64,000 nt of DNA from Metabacillus litoralis (GCF_020524045.1 NZ_JAIVKL010000005.1:124001-188000); one strand, 5' to 3'. Positions 38,340-48,934 are shown, counted from the first letter of the stretch. Numbers and translations: made by a program. The notes: a model not told the origin generated them from the sequence alone.

Positions 38340-39299
38340 ATGGCAGAATTTAAAGTTAATAATCCACTAATCGAACAACGAGCAGATCCTTGGATCTATA
38401 AACATACTGATGGGTTTTATTATTTCACTGGTTCTGTACCTGCATATGATAGAATCGAACTTCGTCGTTCTGAAACAATTCAAGGATTAACAAACGCTGA
38501 AACGAAAACCGTTTGGGTAAAACATGAAAGCGGGAAGATGAGTGCGAATATATGGGCACCAGAAATTCATTTTATTGATGGTAAATGGTATATCTATTTT
38601 GCTGCTGCAAGAACATCTGAAACAAAAGATGGCTTGTTTGATCATCGTATGTTTGTTCTTGAAAACTCATCAGAAAATCCATTAGAAGGTGAGTTTATTG
38701 AGAAAGGTCAAATTATCACAAAGTGGGAATCCTTTGCACTAGATGCAACTTCTTTTGAGCATAATGGAGTTCGATATTTAGTATGGGCTCAGAAAGATCC
38801 TGAAATCTTTGGTAATTCTAATTTATATATCTCAGAAATGGAGAATCCATGGACATTAAAAGGTGAACAAGTATGTATTACAACACCTGAATATGACTGG
38901 GAGAAGATTGGGTTCTTAGTTAACGAAGGAGCAGCTGTTTTAAAACGAAACGGTAAAATCTTCATATCGTTTTCAGCAAGTGCAACAGATTTTAACTATT
39001 GCATGGGCTATTTAACTGCAGATGAAAATAGTAATCTATTAGATCCAGCTTCATGGCATAAAACGCCTGAACCAGTATTTGTAACAAATGAAGAAACTGG
39101 TCAATATGGTCCTGGTCACAATAGTTTTACAGTTTCTGAAGATGGGTCACAGGATATCCTTGTTTACCATGCTAGAAACTATAAAGAAATTGAAGGTGAT
39201 CCACTATATGATCCTAACAGACACACACGTGTTCAAGTTTTAGAGTGGAACGAAGATGGTACACCGAACTTTGGAATTCCTGTTCCAGATAGCAAATAA
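38340..39299 (+). CDS. Intracellular GH43 alpha-L-arabinofuranosidase
   Basis: The 319-residue protein has no signal peptide and one GH43 propeller. Catalytic Asp16 lies in RADPWIYKHTDGFYYFTGS. The pKa-modulating Asp is in FALDATSF and the acid Glu in LVNEGAAVLKRN. It resembles the compact exo-acting group that includes Lactobacillus brevis LbAraf43, active on alpha-1,5-arabino-oligosaccharides; I recall this from family patterns and give it moderate weight. ATG 38340 is nine bases after TAGGAG. It follows the broken GH51 gene by 62 bases and is probably co-transcribed with it. A strong terminator follows. Confidence 0.8.
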   Translation: MAEFKVNNPLIEQRADPWIYKHTDGFYYFTGSVPAYDRIELRRSETIQGLTNAETKTVWVKHESGKMSANIWAPEIHFIDGKWYIYFAAARTSETKDGLFDHRMFVLENSSENPLEGEFIEKGQIITKWESFALDATSFEHNGVRYLVWAQKDPEIFGNSNLYISEMENPWTLKGEQVCITTPEYDWEKIGFLVNEGAAVLKRNGKIFISFSASATDFNYCMGYLTADENSNLLDPASWHKTPEPVFVTNEETGQYGPGHNSFTVSEDGSQDILVYHARNYKEIEGDPLYDPNRHTRVQVLEWNEDGTPNFGIPVPDSK

Positions 39300-39306
39300 T
39301 GAGTTG

Positions 39307-39340
39307 GAAAAAAGGCTGATATATAGTCAGCCTTTTTTAT
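39307..39340 (+). terminator. Terminator after the compact GH43 gene
   Basis: AAAAAGGCTGA / TCAGCCTTTTTT forms a strong stem with a T-rich tail. Confidence 0.9.
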
Positions 39341-39414
39341 TCGATTAAATTTCTATTAAGCTACAAAATATTTGCTTAATTTAGAGTTACCTCGAAAGGA
39401 AGAAAGGTATGATC

Positions 39415-39513
39415 ATGTTTTTTACGACAGTGTCATTTCATAATTTAAACATAATTACTTTCAATAGATTGATAAGAAAAACTCTCTCTATTGTCACGCA
39501 TTCTAACTACTAG
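39415..39513 (+). CDS. Small ORF upstream of the anchored arabinanase, 32 residues
   Basis: ATG 39415 follows AGAAAGG with seven-base spacing. The ORF runs 32 codons to TAG, 34 bases before the next gene. It begins MFFTTVSFHNLNIITFNR and ends in a Ser/Thr-rich stretch. No family is recognised. It may be a leader ORF or chance. Confidence 0.25.
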   Translation: MFFTTVSFHNLNIITFNRLIRKTLSIVTHSNY

Positions 39514-39547
39514 GAAGCTAACAGAATAGCAAAGGAAGGTGTTCAAT

Positions 39548-41032
39548 ATGTTGAGAAGAAAAGTAGTTATATCAATTATTGTTACGATCTCTATTTTAAT
39601 TTTTGGCGGATTAACTCTTTTTCTGACAAGCAGTAATCAAAATGGCGTTGCGCTAAATGAAAGTCAATATCCATCTCCTCCACCAAAAACTCTTAATGAA
39701 AAAATTAATCCCGATATTATAAACTCAGAGTCAGAATGGACAACAAATAATACTCATGATGCTGAAATTATAAAGGTTGATGATTGGTATTACACTTTTT
39801 CAACTGATTATATGGTGGCAGGTACACCGAGTCCAGGTATCCAAATAAGAAAATCAAAAGATATGGTAAATTGGTCATTTGTCGGCAGAGTGTTTAATTC
39901 TGTATCAATGGAGGCTGCTGAGTGGACTAAAGGTGGTAACACCTTTTGGGCACCAGATGTTATTGAAATGAATGGAACTTTTTATCTTTATTATTCTGTC
40001 TCTGGTTTTGGCACTAGAAATTCCTATATAGGGCTAGCGACAAGTACTTCCATTGAAGGGCCTTGGGAGGACCAAGGTGCAGTAGTGAAAACGCAGGAAG
40101 AAGATAAAAAGACAGTTAATGCCATTGATCCAGGAATCATCATTGATAAAGAGGGAAATCCGTGGATGACTTATGGATCGTATTTTGGTGGAATTTTTAT
40201 TGTCGAGCTTGATAAAAGCACTGGAAAATTAAAATCACCCGAAGAAGAGGGTACTTTAATCGCTCAGCGTAAAAACAATGATTATGAAATCGAAGGACCA
40301 GCGATCATGTATAACGATGATACGGAAATGTATTATTTAACACTTTCGTACGGTTGGCTTGAAGATACCTATAATGTTCGTGTTGCCCGATCAGCGAATA
40401 TTGAAGGACCTTATTTAGATTATAATGACAAAAATATGGTTGATCTTACAGAAGGATCATTCGACACAGGGACAAAAATTGTAGGTTCATATTCATTTAA
40501 TAATGATACTGGTTGGTTAGGTACAGGTCATAATGGCTTAATTCAGGATGGTGACAAATATTATATCACTCATAATGCAAGAGCTGGAGAGGATTTATAT
40601 TGGTCACATCTTCATGTAAGAGAAATAATCTGGACAGAAGATGGCTGGCCAGTTGTTTCACCAGAACGGTATGCAGGTATTCCTGAAAAGTCGACAGAAG
40701 AATTAACTGAAAAGAATATTGTTGGAGAATGGGAGTATCTAACTTTAAGTCGTATTGATGATGCGATGGCTACTTCTAGTGATCTAACATTATTTGAAGA
40801 TGGAAAGATAAATGAAAAAGATGGTAAGGATTATTGGGAATTATCTAGTACTAATACCCTTAAATTATATTGGTATGATACCGAAGCGCCTGACAATTAT
40901 TGGATTGATACTGTAACTGTTCTTCCTCAATGGGATTGGGAAAATTGGAAACCTACTTTGGTATTCACTGGATTAAATGAAGAAGGTACAGCAGTATGGG
41001 GTAAGAAAATATCAAATGAGATTGGAAAGTGA
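39548..41032 (+). CDS. Exported, membrane-tethered GH43 arabinanase
   Basis: The 494-residue protein begins with MLRRK and a hydrophobic segment (about 6-28) that lacks a clear cleavage site or lipobox, so it may stay anchored. The GH43 propeller has catalytic Asp in THDAEIIK, the second Asp in NAIDPGIIID and Glu in YEIEGPAIMY. An AbnB-type C-terminal barrel ends TLVFTGLNEEGTAVWGKK. ATG 39548 follows AAAGGAAGGT. The next gene encodes a cytosolic paralogue of the same architecture 10 bases downstream. It probably cuts alpha-1,5-arabinan at the cell surface. Confidence 0.82.
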   Translation: MLRRKVVISIIVTISILIFGGLTLFLTSSNQNGVALNESQYPSPPPKTLNEKINPDIINSESEWTTNNTHDAEIIKVDDWYYTFSTDYMVAGTPSPGIQIRKSKDMVNWSFVGRVFNSVSMEAAEWTKGGNTFWAPDVIEMNGTFYLYYSVSGFGTRNSYIGLATSTSIEGPWEDQGAVVKTQEEDKKTVNAIDPGIIIDKEGNPWMTYGSYFGGIFIVELDKSTGKLKSPEEEGTLIAQRKNNDYEIEGPAIMYNDDTEMYYLTLSYGWLEDTYNVRVARSANIEGPYLDYNDKNMVDLTEGSFDTGTKIVGSYSFNNDTGWLGTGHNGLIQDGDKYYITHNARAGEDLYWSHLHVREIIWTEDGWPVVSPERYAGIPEKSTEELTEKNIVGEWEYLTLSRIDDAMATSSDLTLFEDGKINEKDGKDYWELSSTNTLKLYWYDTEAPDNYWIDTVTVLPQWDWENWKPTLVFTGLNEEGTAVWGKKISNEIGK

Positions 41033-41042
41033 GGGAAAAGAA

Positions 41043-42356
41043 ATGATGTTTCCAAAAGCGCCAGTTAAGTATGATTTATATGACCAAGCAATAGCAGATG
41101 ATGAATCATCATGGACAATTCACAATGTTCATGATCCTGCTCTGTATAAAGATGGTGACACTTATTATGTATTCTCAACTGATGCCAAGGTTGGTGGCGA
41201 ACCAACAGGTGGAATTCAAGTAAGAAAATCTAAAGACTTAATTCATTGGGAGTGGGTTGGACATGCGTTTGAGCAAATTCCAACAGAAGCACATGAGTGG
41301 ACAGGTGCAAAAGGATTATGGGCTCCTGATGTAACAAAATATGGTGAAACCTATTATTTATATTATGCAGCTTCTCAATTTGGAAAAAATCAGTCATTTA
41401 TCGGGGTTGCAACAAGTAATAATATTGAAGGTCCGTGGATAGATAAGGGGGAGGTTATTAAAACTAAGCATGGTGAAAGTATTCCAAATGCCATTGATCC
41501 CAATATTACTTTTGATGAAGAAGGGAATCCTTGGATGGTATATGGATCTTTTTTTGGTGGGATATTTGTTGCAAAAGTAGATCCCTCCACTGGAAAATTA
41601 ATAGAACAAAATGATGGAATCTTAATATCAAAAAGACATCATAGTGTTGAAGCCGCAGTAGAAGGTCCATATATCGTGTATCATCCAGAATTTAAAAAGT
41701 ACTATCTGTTTGTTTCCTATGACTCTTTATTTAGAGATTACAATATCCGGGTTGCATGTGCTGATCGTATTGAAGGACCTTATCTAGATTACAATGGAAA
41801 TGATATGACAGATATAGAGATTTCTCCAAATGATACAGGGTTGAAAATACTTGGTGGCTATAAATTTGGAGAAGCTGAGGGTTGGATAGGTCCTGGACAT
41901 AATTCCGTATTAAAAGATGGAGACGATTATTTTGTTTGTCATCATGCTAGAGGTGAGAAAACAAAGAAACATCATGCTTTACATATTCGTAAAATTGTCT
42001 GGACAAATGATGGATGGCCACTTATTTCACCTGAGCGTTATGCTGGTGAAAAGGAACAAAAGATTAACCCTAGTCAATTAGTAGGCTTATGGGAAGTGAT
42101 AGAAATGGATCGGAACGACAATCATCAACTTGCTTCTAAACCAATTCATCTTTTGTCAGAAGGAAAAGTAGATGATATTCATAATGGACATTGGGTTTGT
42201 AAAGATCATAATCAGTTTGAGCTTAGTTTAGAGGAAAAAAAATTTACTTTATATGTGCTACCAGCTTGGGACTGGAGTAGATGGAATTCTACATTGGTTT
42301 TTACAGGAAAAGACAAAGAAGGAAATGTTCTTATAGGAAAAAAAATGAAAGAGTAA
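41043..42356 (+). CDS. abnB: Intracellular GH43 arabinanase, AbnB type
   Basis: The 437-residue protein lacks any export signal. The GH43 propeller carries catalytic Asp in NVHDPALYK, Asp in NAIDPNITFD and Glu in AAVEGPYIVY. The GH43 C-terminal barrel ends TLVFTGKDKEGNVLIGKK. I chose ATG 41043 (41046 is equally possible), after GAGGG; the frame is open back to 40977 but that would overlap the preceding gene. Its sequence tracks the anchored enzyme just upstream, so the pair arose by duplication with a change of cell location. It matches intracellular AbnB, which shortens imported arabino-oligosaccharides. Confidence 0.82.
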   Translation: MMFPKAPVKYDLYDQAIADDESSWTIHNVHDPALYKDGDTYYVFSTDAKVGGEPTGGIQVRKSKDLIHWEWVGHAFEQIPTEAHEWTGAKGLWAPDVTKYGETYYLYYAASQFGKNQSFIGVATSNNIEGPWIDKGEVIKTKHGESIPNAIDPNITFDEEGNPWMVYGSFFGGIFVAKVDPSTGKLIEQNDGILISKRHHSVEAAVEGPYIVYHPEFKKYYLFVSYDSLFRDYNIRVACADRIEGPYLDYNGNDMTDIEISPNDTGLKILGGYKFGEAEGWIGPGHNSVLKDGDDYFVCHHARGEKTKKHHALHIRKIVWTNDGWPLISPERYAGEKEQKINPSQLVGLWEVIEMDRNDNHQLASKPIHLLSEGKVDDIHNGHWVCKDHNQFELSLEEKKFTLYVLPAWDWSRWNSTLVFTGKDKEGNVLIGKKMKE

Positions 42357-42487
42357 TTGTTTTTATAACTTGTAAGGATGAGTTATTGCTGTTTTTAGAG
42401 GAAATTAGTAGATTTTTCATTAAAATTACGAAAATATTTAAAATTTGTATTGAAATTTATCTAACAAGTGCTAAAATTTATTTAAGG

Positions 42488-42583
42488 TCATACGTATAAG
42501 TTGTAATGTACTCTAAGTTTCTAGTATTTCTGTTTTTTTAGCGAAAGTAAGGAGCTAGAATTAATAACTTGTACGTATAAAAT
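42488..42583 (+). promoter_or_regulatory. AraR operator pair upstream of araBDA
   Basis: TCATACGTATAAGTT at 42488-42502 and ACTTGTACGTATAAAAT at 42567-42583 are AraR-like half-palindromes about 80 bp apart, suited to looping. TATAAA at 42576-42581 inside the second could be the -10. I could not fix a convincing -35. No terminator is evident after abnB in 42357-42487. Confidence 0.55.
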
Positions 42584-42651
42584 GTTAAACTCATGAATAT
42601 CTAAAATATGAAACATAGAAAAGTTTTTCTAAGGGTCGATGATTTGGGGGG

Positions 42652-44361
42652 ATGAAGATAACTAAGTATTCAGTTGGTGTTGACTATGGTACACAATCGG
42701 GTAGAGCAGTACTAGTTGAAGTAGGTACAGGGAGAATAATTGCAACAGCTGTTAAACCCTATACACATGGAGTAATGGATGAGTTTTTACCTTATGGGTG
42801 TACAAAGTTAGAAAGTGATTGGGCTTTGCAACATCCAACAGATTATATTGAAGTATTAGTAACTACCATCCCTGATGTTTTAAAACAAGCTAATGTTTCA
42901 GCAAATGATGTAATTGGTATTGGAGTAGATTTCACAGCTTGTACGGTTTTGCCAATAAATAAATATGGTACGCCATTATGTCAATTAAAAGAATTTAAGA
43001 ATCATCCACATAGTTATGTAAAGCTTTGGAAACATCATGCTGCACAAAAAGAAGCAAATAGATTAAATGAAATAGCAGTAGCAAGAGGAGAAAAGTTCTT
43101 AAAAAGATTTGGAGGGAAAATTTCCTCGGAATCTCTATTTCCTAAGCTATGGCAAGTTTTAAATGAAGCACCTGAAATATACAAAGCAGCAGATTCATTT
43201 GTTGAAGCAACTGATTGGGTTATATATCAGCTAACAGGTGAACTAAAACGAAATAGTTGTACAGCAGGTTATAAAGCAATGTGGCATAAAAAAGAAGGAT
43301 ATCCTTCAAAGGAATTTTTTAAAGCATTAGATCCTCGTTTGGAAAATATAGTTGAAGAGAAGCTTTCATATGATATATTTCCGATTGGTTCAAAAGCTGG
43401 TGAATTAACAAAACGTGCTGCGGAATTAGTTGGCTTGAATCCAGGAACAGCAGTAGCTATTGCAAATGTAGATGCTCATGTTGCATTACCAGCAGTTGGG
43501 ATAACCGAACCAGGTAAACTATTAATGATTATGGGAACATCTACATGCCATATTTTACTAGGTGATGAAGAAAAGCTTGTACCAGGTATTTGTGGAGTTG
43601 TTGAAGATGGTGTTATTCCAGGATTAATGGGTTATGAAGCTGGTCAATCTTGTGTTGGTGATCATTTTGAATGGTTTACTGAAAACTGTCTTCCAGCAAG
43701 CTACCATGCAGAAGCAAAAGAAAAAGGAATAGGAATACATCAATTGTTAACAGATAAAGCAGCAAAACTTGATGTTGGTGAAAGCGGTTTACTAGCACTG
43801 GATTGGTGGAACGGCAATCGTTCAACACTTAATGATGCAGATCTAACAGGTGTACTACTAGGTGCTACGTTATTAACTAAGCCTGAGGAAATTTATCGTG
43901 CATTGATTGAAGCAACTGCATATGGTACACGTAAAATTATTGAAGCATTTAGAAATAGTGGAGTGCCAATAAATGAAGTGTATGCATGTGGTGGTATTGC
44001 AGAGAAAAATGATCTTATGATGCAAATTTACTCAGATGTAATAAACATGGATATCCGCATATCAGCTACCTCACAAACACCAGCTCTAGGTTCAGCGATG
44101 TTTGGAGCTGTTGCTGCTGGTAAGGAGCGCGGTGGTTATGATGACATTAAAGTTGCTGCACAGAAAATGGCTAGATTAAAAGATTATAAATACCAACCTA
44201 TTCAAGATAACTCAAAAGTATATGAGCAGCTATACAATGAGTATTCAAGGCTATATGACTACTTTGGTAATGGCGAAAATAGTGTAATGAAAAACCTAAA
44301 GAAAATTAAACAAACTAACAACTTAAAACAAGAACAGAAGTCACTTAATAAAGCCAAGTGA
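42652..44361 (+). CDS. araB: Ribulokinase
   Basis: The 569-residue FGGY-family kinase phosphorylates L-ribulose to L-ribulose 5-phosphate. [21 protein letters not shown] at the N-terminus is the AraB form of the phosphate-binding motif. [41 protein letters not shown] and [20 protein letters not shown] are further family segments. ATG 42652 follows GGGGGG. The C-terminal 25 residues are Lys/Asn/Gln-rich and probably disordered. It is the first gene of araB-araD-araA, with AraR operators upstream. Confidence 0.94.
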   Translation: MKITKYSVGVDYGTQSGRAVLVEVGTGRIIATAVKPYTHGVMDEFLPYGCTKLESDWALQHPTDYIEVLVTTIPDVLKQANVSANDVIGIGVDFTACTVLPINKYGTPLCQLKEFKNHPHSYVKLWKHHAAQKEANRLNEIAVARGEKFLKRFGGKISSESLFPKLWQVLNEAPEIYKAADSFVEATDWVIYQLTGELKRNSCTAGYKAMWHKKEGYPSKEFFKALDPRLENIVEEKLSYDIFPIGSKAGELTKRAAELVGLNPGTAVAIANVDAHVALPAVGITEPGKLLMIMGTSTCHILLGDEEKLVPGICGVVEDGVIPGLMGYEAGQSCVGDHFEWFTENCLPASYHAEAKEKGIGIHQLLTDKAAKLDVGESGLLALDWWNGNRSTLNDADLTGVLLGATLLTKPEEIYRALIEATAYGTRKIIEAFRNSGVPINEVYACGGIAEKNDLMMQIYSDVINMDIRISATSQTPALGSAMFGAVAAGKERGGYDDIKVAAQKMARLKDYKYQPIQDNSKVYEQLYNEYSRLYDYFGNGENSVMKNLKKIKQTNNLKQEQKSLNKAK

Positions 44362-44384
44362 TGTTAATAAGAGGAGAGATGATT

Positions 44385-45098
44385 ATGCTTGAATCATTAA
44401 AGAAGCAAGTTCTTGATGCAAATCTTCTATTGCCAAAATACAATATGGTGACGTTTACATGGGGAAACGTAAGTGGCATTGATCGTGAACAAGGACTTGT
44501 CGTTATTAAACCTAGTGGAGTTCCATATGAGGAATTAAAGCTCGAAGATTTAGTTGTTATAAATCTTGAAGGCGAAATTGTTGAAGGAGACTTACGTCCA
44601 TCCTCAGATACGTCAACACATTTAGCGCTTTACAAGGCTTTTCCTACAATAGGTGGTGTTGTTCATACACATTCACCGTGGGCGACAAGCTGGGCACAAG
44701 CAGGACGTTCTATTCCTGCTTTAGGCACAACACATGCAGATTATTATTATGGAGAAATTCCTTGCACAAGAACACTAACTGAGGATGAAATTACTAGTGG
44801 ATATGAATTAGAAACAGGTAATGTCATTATTGAAACGTTTGAAAAAGCTGAAATAGATCCTGTGGCTGTTCCTGGAGTTTTGGTGTCAGGTCATGCACCC
44901 TTCTGTTGGGGAAAGAACGCAAATCAAGCAGTGCATAATGCAGTAGTGTTAGAAGAAGTAGCTAAAATGGCTTTGCATACGTATCAGTTAAATCCAGATG
45001 TAAATTCAATTGATCAATTTTTATTAGATAAACATTATTTACGCAAGCATGGAGCAAATGCTTATTATGGTCAAAAATCTAAAGAAGTGAAACAGTAA
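44385..45098 (+). CDS. araD: L-ribulose-5-phosphate 4-epimerase
   Basis: The 237-residue class II aldolase-fold enzyme converts L-ribulose 5-phosphate to D-xylulose 5-phosphate, which enters the pentose phosphate pathway. The family start [32 protein letters not shown] and the zinc ligands in [16 protein letters not shown] are clear. [15 protein letters not shown] and the [12 protein letters not shown] segment follow. I chose ATG 44385, eight bases after GAGGAG, over upstream in-frame codons. It lies 23 bases after araB and 24 before araA. Confidence 0.94.
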   Translation: MLESLKKQVLDANLLLPKYNMVTFTWGNVSGIDREQGLVVIKPSGVPYEELKLEDLVVINLEGEIVEGDLRPSSDTSTHLALYKAFPTIGGVVHTHSPWATSWAQAGRSIPALGTTHADYYYGEIPCTRTLTEDEITSGYELETGNVIIETFEKAEIDPVAVPGVLVSGHAPFCWGKNANQAVHNAVVLEEVAKMALHTYQLNPDVNSIDQFLLDKHYLRKHGANAYYGQKSKEVKQ

Positions 45099-45122
45099 TT
45101 ATCTGACTAGGGGGAAATCAAA

Positions 45123-46607
45123 ATGTTAACAGCAAAACCATATGAATTCTGGTTCGTAACAGGAAGTCAAGATCTATACGGAGAAGAAACAGTAAGAGAA
45201 GTTGAAGCAAATTCAAAAGTGATTACAGAAGGTCTTGACCAGGATCCAACGCTTACTTATAAGCTTGTATTTAAATCCGTGCTAAAGGAAGCAGATTCAA
45301 TTCGTAAATTATGCTTAGAAGCAAATGCTGATGAAAATTGTGCGGGTATCATTACTTGGATGCATACATTTTCACCTGCAAAAATGTGGATTGCTGGATT
45401 ATCATCATTACAAAAACCAATGCTACACCTTCATACACAATTTAATCGTGATATTCCTTGGGATAGTATTGATATGGACTTTATGAACACAAATCAATCT
45501 GCTCATGGTGATCGTGAGTTTGGCTTTATGGCTACTAGACTTAATGTGAAAAGAAAAGTTGTTGTAGGACATTGGGAGAATAGTGAAGTAAGAAATACGA
45601 TTGGTAGCTGGATGAGAACAGCTGCAGCATTCTCTGAAGGACAGCACTTAAAAGTTGCCCGTTTTGGTGATAACATGCGTAGAGTAGCTGTAACTGAAGG
45701 TGATAAAGTTGAAGCACAAATTAAACTAGGTTGGACTGTGAATGGTTATGGTGTTGGTGATTTAGTTCAACGCATGAATGACATTTCAGAACAAGAAGTA
45801 GATTCTTTAATGGAAGAGTATGCTCGTGAATATGACATTGTTGCTGAAGGTCAAGAAGATGGTCCAGTACGTGAATCAATTCGCTATCAAGCAAGAATTG
45901 AATTAGGTATGAAAGCATTTTTAGAAGAAGGCGGATACACAGCATTCACAACAACTTTTGAAGATTTACATGGTATGAAGCAGTTACCAGGTCTTGCTGT
46001 TCAACGTTTAATGGCACAAGGATACGGATTTGCTGGTGAAGGTGATTGGAAAACAGCAGCACTGCTTCGTATTCTGAAAATCATTGCAAATAATGAAGAT
46101 ACTTCATTCATGGAAGATTATACGTACCACTTTGAGCCTGGTAATGAATTAGTATTAGGATCTCATATGCTTGAAATTTGCCCAACAATAGCAGCTACAA
46201 AACCAAAAATTGCTGTATATCCATTAGGTATTGGTGGAAAAGAAGATCCAGCACGTATGATTTTTGATGGAAAAGGTGGTTCAGCATTAAATGCTTCAAT
46301 CATTGACCTTGGACATCGTTTCCGTCTTGTCGTAAATGAAGTTGATGCAATTCAACCTGAGATTGATCTGCCAAATCTACCTGTTGCTAGAGTTCTTTGG
46401 ACTCCACAACCATCATTAAGTGAAGGTGCAGAAAACTGGATTGTTGCTGGTGGAGCTCATCATACAGTGTATTCATATAAAGTAACAGTTGATCAGCTAA
46501 GAGACTGGTCTGAACTAGTAGGAATAGAATGTGTTCTTATTAATAATGATACAAATAAACATGCTTTCAAAAACGAATTACGTTGGAATGACGTAGTGTT
46601 TAAATAA
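45123..46607 (+). CDS. araA: L-arabinose isomerase
   Basis: The 494-residue enzyme converts L-arabinose to L-ribulose using a divalent metal. It begins with the family pattern YEFWFVTGSQDLYGEE. The active-site segments TTTFEDLHG, FAGEGDWKTAALLR, DYTYHFEPGNELVLGSHMLEICP and AGGAHHTVYSYKVTVDQL contain the conserved Glu and His metal ligands. Length is standard. GGGGG before the ATG is the ribosome site. It is the last gene of araBDA, closed by a terminator. Confidence 0.96.
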   Translation: MLTAKPYEFWFVTGSQDLYGEETVREVEANSKVITEGLDQDPTLTYKLVFKSVLKEADSIRKLCLEANADENCAGIITWMHTFSPAKMWIAGLSSLQKPMLHLHTQFNRDIPWDSIDMDFMNTNQSAHGDREFGFMATRLNVKRKVVVGHWENSEVRNTIGSWMRTAAAFSEGQHLKVARFGDNMRRVAVTEGDKVEAQIKLGWTVNGYGVGDLVQRMNDISEQEVDSLMEEYAREYDIVAEGQEDGPVRESIRYQARIELGMKAFLEEGGYTAFTTTFEDLHGMKQLPGLAVQRLMAQGYGFAGEGDWKTAALLRILKIIANNEDTSFMEDYTYHFEPGNELVLGSHMLEICPTIAATKPKIAVYPLGIGGKEDPARMIFDGKGGSALNASIIDLGHRFRLVVNEVDAIQPEIDLPNLPVARVLWTPQPSLSEGAENWIVAGGAHHTVYSYKVTVDQLRDWSELVGIECVLINNDTNKHAFKNELRWNDVVFK

Positions 46608-46617
46608 TATTTATTGT

Positions 46618-46668
46618 GAAAACGAGGATAACGATCATACTTCAATTTGATGGGTTACCTCGTTTTTT
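46618..46668 (+). terminator. Terminator of the araBDA operon
   Basis: AAAACGAGG / CCTCGTTTT arms with an imperfect inner stem are followed by TTTTAA. Confidence 0.8.
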
Positions 46669-46768
46669 AACTATAGGCTTCTTTTTACAAAATTGCTGCT
46701 TTTAGTTTAATAGGAGCAACAGACTTTACTATAATAACCAAATTAAAAAGTGAAAGTAGGGTTAAAAG

Positions 46769-48253
46769 ATGACAAACACAGTTGTAATTAATACTGATAT
46801 AAACAAGGGAACAATTAATCGTAATATATATGGACATTTTGCAGAACATTTAGGTCGTTGTATTTACGAAGGAATTTGGGTTGGAGAAGATTCACCGATT
46901 CCAAATACTAAAGGAATTAGAAATGATGTATTAGCAGCATTAAAACAAATTAATATACCTGTGCTTCGTTGGCCTGGTGGTTGTTTTGCTGATGAATATC
47001 ACTGGAAGGATGGAATCGGTCCAAGAAGCGAACGTAAACGTATGGTTAACACTCATTGGGGTGGAGTTGTGGAAAACAACCATTTTGGTACACACGAATT
47101 TATGCTACTATGCGATTTGTTAAATACTGAGCCTTATATTTGTGGAAACGTAGGTAGTGGGACTGTACAAGAAATGTCTGAGTGGGTTGAATATATGACA
47201 TTTGATGGTGAATCACCAATGGCAAACTGGCGCCAAGAAAATGGTAGACAGAAACCTTGGAACCTTAAATATTTTGGTGTTGGTAACGAAAACTGGGGTT
47301 GTGGTGGAAATATGCGACCTGAATATTATGCAGATTTATATCGTCGTTATCAAACATATGTCAGAAATTATGGCGACAACAAGCTTTACAAAATTGCTGG
47401 TGGTGCAAATGTAGATGACTATAATTGGACTGAAGTATTAATGCGTGAAGCAGGTAACCTAATGGATGGTTTAAGTCTTCATTATTATACAATTCCTGGT
47501 GACTTCTGGTTAGGTAAAGGATCTGCAACCAATTTCCCTGAAGATGAATGGTTCATTACAATGCAGAAAGCTTTACATATGGATGAATTGATTACAAAGC
47601 ACGGTACAATTATGGACAAATATGATCCAGAAAAGCGTGTAGGTATGATTATTGATGAGTGGGGTACATGGTTTGATGTAGAGCCTGGAACAAATCCTGG
47701 ATTCCTTTATCAGCAAAATACAATACGTGATGCATTAGTTGCTGCTGTTCACTTCCATATTTTCCATAAGCATTGTGATCGTGTACAAATGACCAATATC
47801 GCACAAACGGTAAATGTTCTTCAAGCAATGGTGTTAACTGAAGGAGATAAAATGATTTTAACTCCAACATATCATGTTTTTGATATGTATAAGGTACACC
47901 AAGATGCAACATTACTTTCTGTTGATGCAACTGTAGGAACATACAAATACAATGATCAGGAAGTTGAACAAGTATCTGTTTCAGCGTCTAAAGATAAAGA
48001 AGGAAAAGTTAATATTAGTTTATATAATATTGACCATAAAGAATCATCAACAATCACACTTCAGCTTCGTGGATTGAAGGAAGAGATTTCAGGTATTACT
48101 GGTACCATCCTTACAGCTGATACAATTGATGCACACAATTCATTTGAACAACCTGACTTAGTTACAACAACTGAATTTACAGAATTTAAGATTGAAAATG
48201 ATCAACTAGTAGTAACATTACCACCAATGTCAGTTGTATTACTAACGATTTAA
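46769..48253 (+). CDS. abfA: GH51 alpha-L-arabinofuranosidase, intact
   Basis: The 494-residue cytosolic GH51 enzyme removes terminal alpha-L-arabinofuranose from imported oligosaccharides. The acid/base is Glu174 in GNENWGCGG and the nucleophile is Glu297 in [14 protein letters not shown], the expected positions for the family. [24 protein letters not shown] at the N-terminus and [11 protein letters not shown] at the end mark a complete protein. AAAGTAGGG precedes the ATG, and TATAAT at 46730-46735 could be its -10. It should cover the function of the broken GH51 copy at 36776. I cannot tell which copy deserves the name abfA or abfB. Confidence 0.92.
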   Translation: MTNTVVINTDINKGTINRNIYGHFAEHLGRCIYEGIWVGEDSPIPNTKGIRNDVLAALKQINIPVLRWPGGCFADEYHWKDGIGPRSERKRMVNTHWGGVVENNHFGTHEFMLLCDLLNTEPYICGNVGSGTVQEMSEWVEYMTFDGESPMANWRQENGRQKPWNLKYFGVGNENWGCGGNMRPEYYADLYRRYQTYVRNYGDNKLYKIAGGANVDDYNWTEVLMREAGNLMDGLSLHYYTIPGDFWLGKGSATNFPEDEWFITMQKALHMDELITKHGTIMDKYDPEKRVGMIIDEWGTWFDVEPGTNPGFLYQQNTIRDALVAAVHFHIFHKHCDRVQMTNIAQTVNVLQAMVLTEGDKMILTPTYHVFDMYKVHQDATLLSVDATVGTYKYNDQEVEQVSVSASKDKEGKVNISLYNIDHKESSTITLQLRGLKEEISGITGTILTADTIDAHNSFEQPDLVTTTEFTEFKIENDQLVVTLPPMSVVLLTI

Positions 48254-48376
48254 AAATCCGTTGGTGTCCTAAGAATTCTTACTTTAGAAACCATTATAGT
48301 GGGGCGCAATAGAAGGGATTTAATATCAACTACATTTAGAGAAAATATCATAAAAACAAAAGATAGGGAGGATCTA

Positions 48377-48634
48377 ATGACAACAAATATCTGTAAAGGG
48401 TGTACAAGAAATGTCATCTTAAAGAAACAAGAAGTTGATCGAATCCTCTCTAAAAACAAGGTATCCGAAAATCAATTAGTTTCTAAAGAAGTTTTTGAGA
48501 AACGTATGAGTGCATGTAAAACATGTTCATCAATTGTTTATGGCACCACATGCTCACATAGTGGATGCCTTGTTGAGTATCGTGCAAAATTCACACATAA
48601 ACATTGTCCAAGTCCACACGGTTCTAGGTGGTAA
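48377..48634 (+). CDS. Small Cys-rich protein, putative zinc-binding (DUF6171-like)
   Basis: This 85-residue protein has CKGCTR near the N-terminus, then CKTC and C...SGC...C motifs and HKHCPSPHG near the end: seven cysteines plus histidines, as in a small zinc ribbon or rubredoxin-like fold. ATG 48377 follows AGGGAGG closely; the frame extends to 48299 without a ribosome site. It follows the GH51 gene by 123 bases with no terminator between them. The function is unknown; the DUF name is from memory of the pattern. Confidence 0.7.
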   Translation: MTTNICKGCTRNVILKKQEVDRILSKNKVSENQLVSKEVFEKRMSACKTCSSIVYGTTCSHSGCLVEYRAKFTHKHCPSPHGSRW

Positions 48635-48682
48635 ATGTATGTATTACTAGCTATAGTTTTTAAGAATATCTTTCATAAAAGT

Positions 48683-48724
48683 AGAATAGCTCCATCTCTT
48701 GGAACGAGATTGGAGCTATTTGTT
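48683..48724 (+). terminator. Terminator after the Cys-rich protein gene
   Basis: AATAGCTCCA / TGGAGCTATT with an inner TCTC/GAGA stem is followed by TGTTGTATT. The T run is broken. Confidence 0.6.
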
Positions 48725-48731
48725 GTATTAT

Positions 48732-48894
48732 GGCTGTTTTCGCAAACTTTGCTGCTTTTAACAACTCCAAGTAAACAGCACTTTATCAAGTATGATGGCA
48801 TCTTTTCTTAGTAGAATAGTGCTTATTATGCAATAAGAACAATGATTAAACTGCAATATTAGGGTAATTAGAAACAATCTTTGAGAAAAGAGCC
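48732..48894. repeat. MITE-like element, copy E (163 bp)
   Basis: It starts GGCTGTTTTCGCAAACTTTG and ends GAGAAAAGAGCC. Flanks are TGTATTAT and TTTATTAT (7 of 8 identical). Same length as copies C and D. Confidence 0.85.
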
Positions 48895-48934
48895 TTTATT
48901 ATAAAGGATTGCTTTTTTTATCGGACATTTAAGT

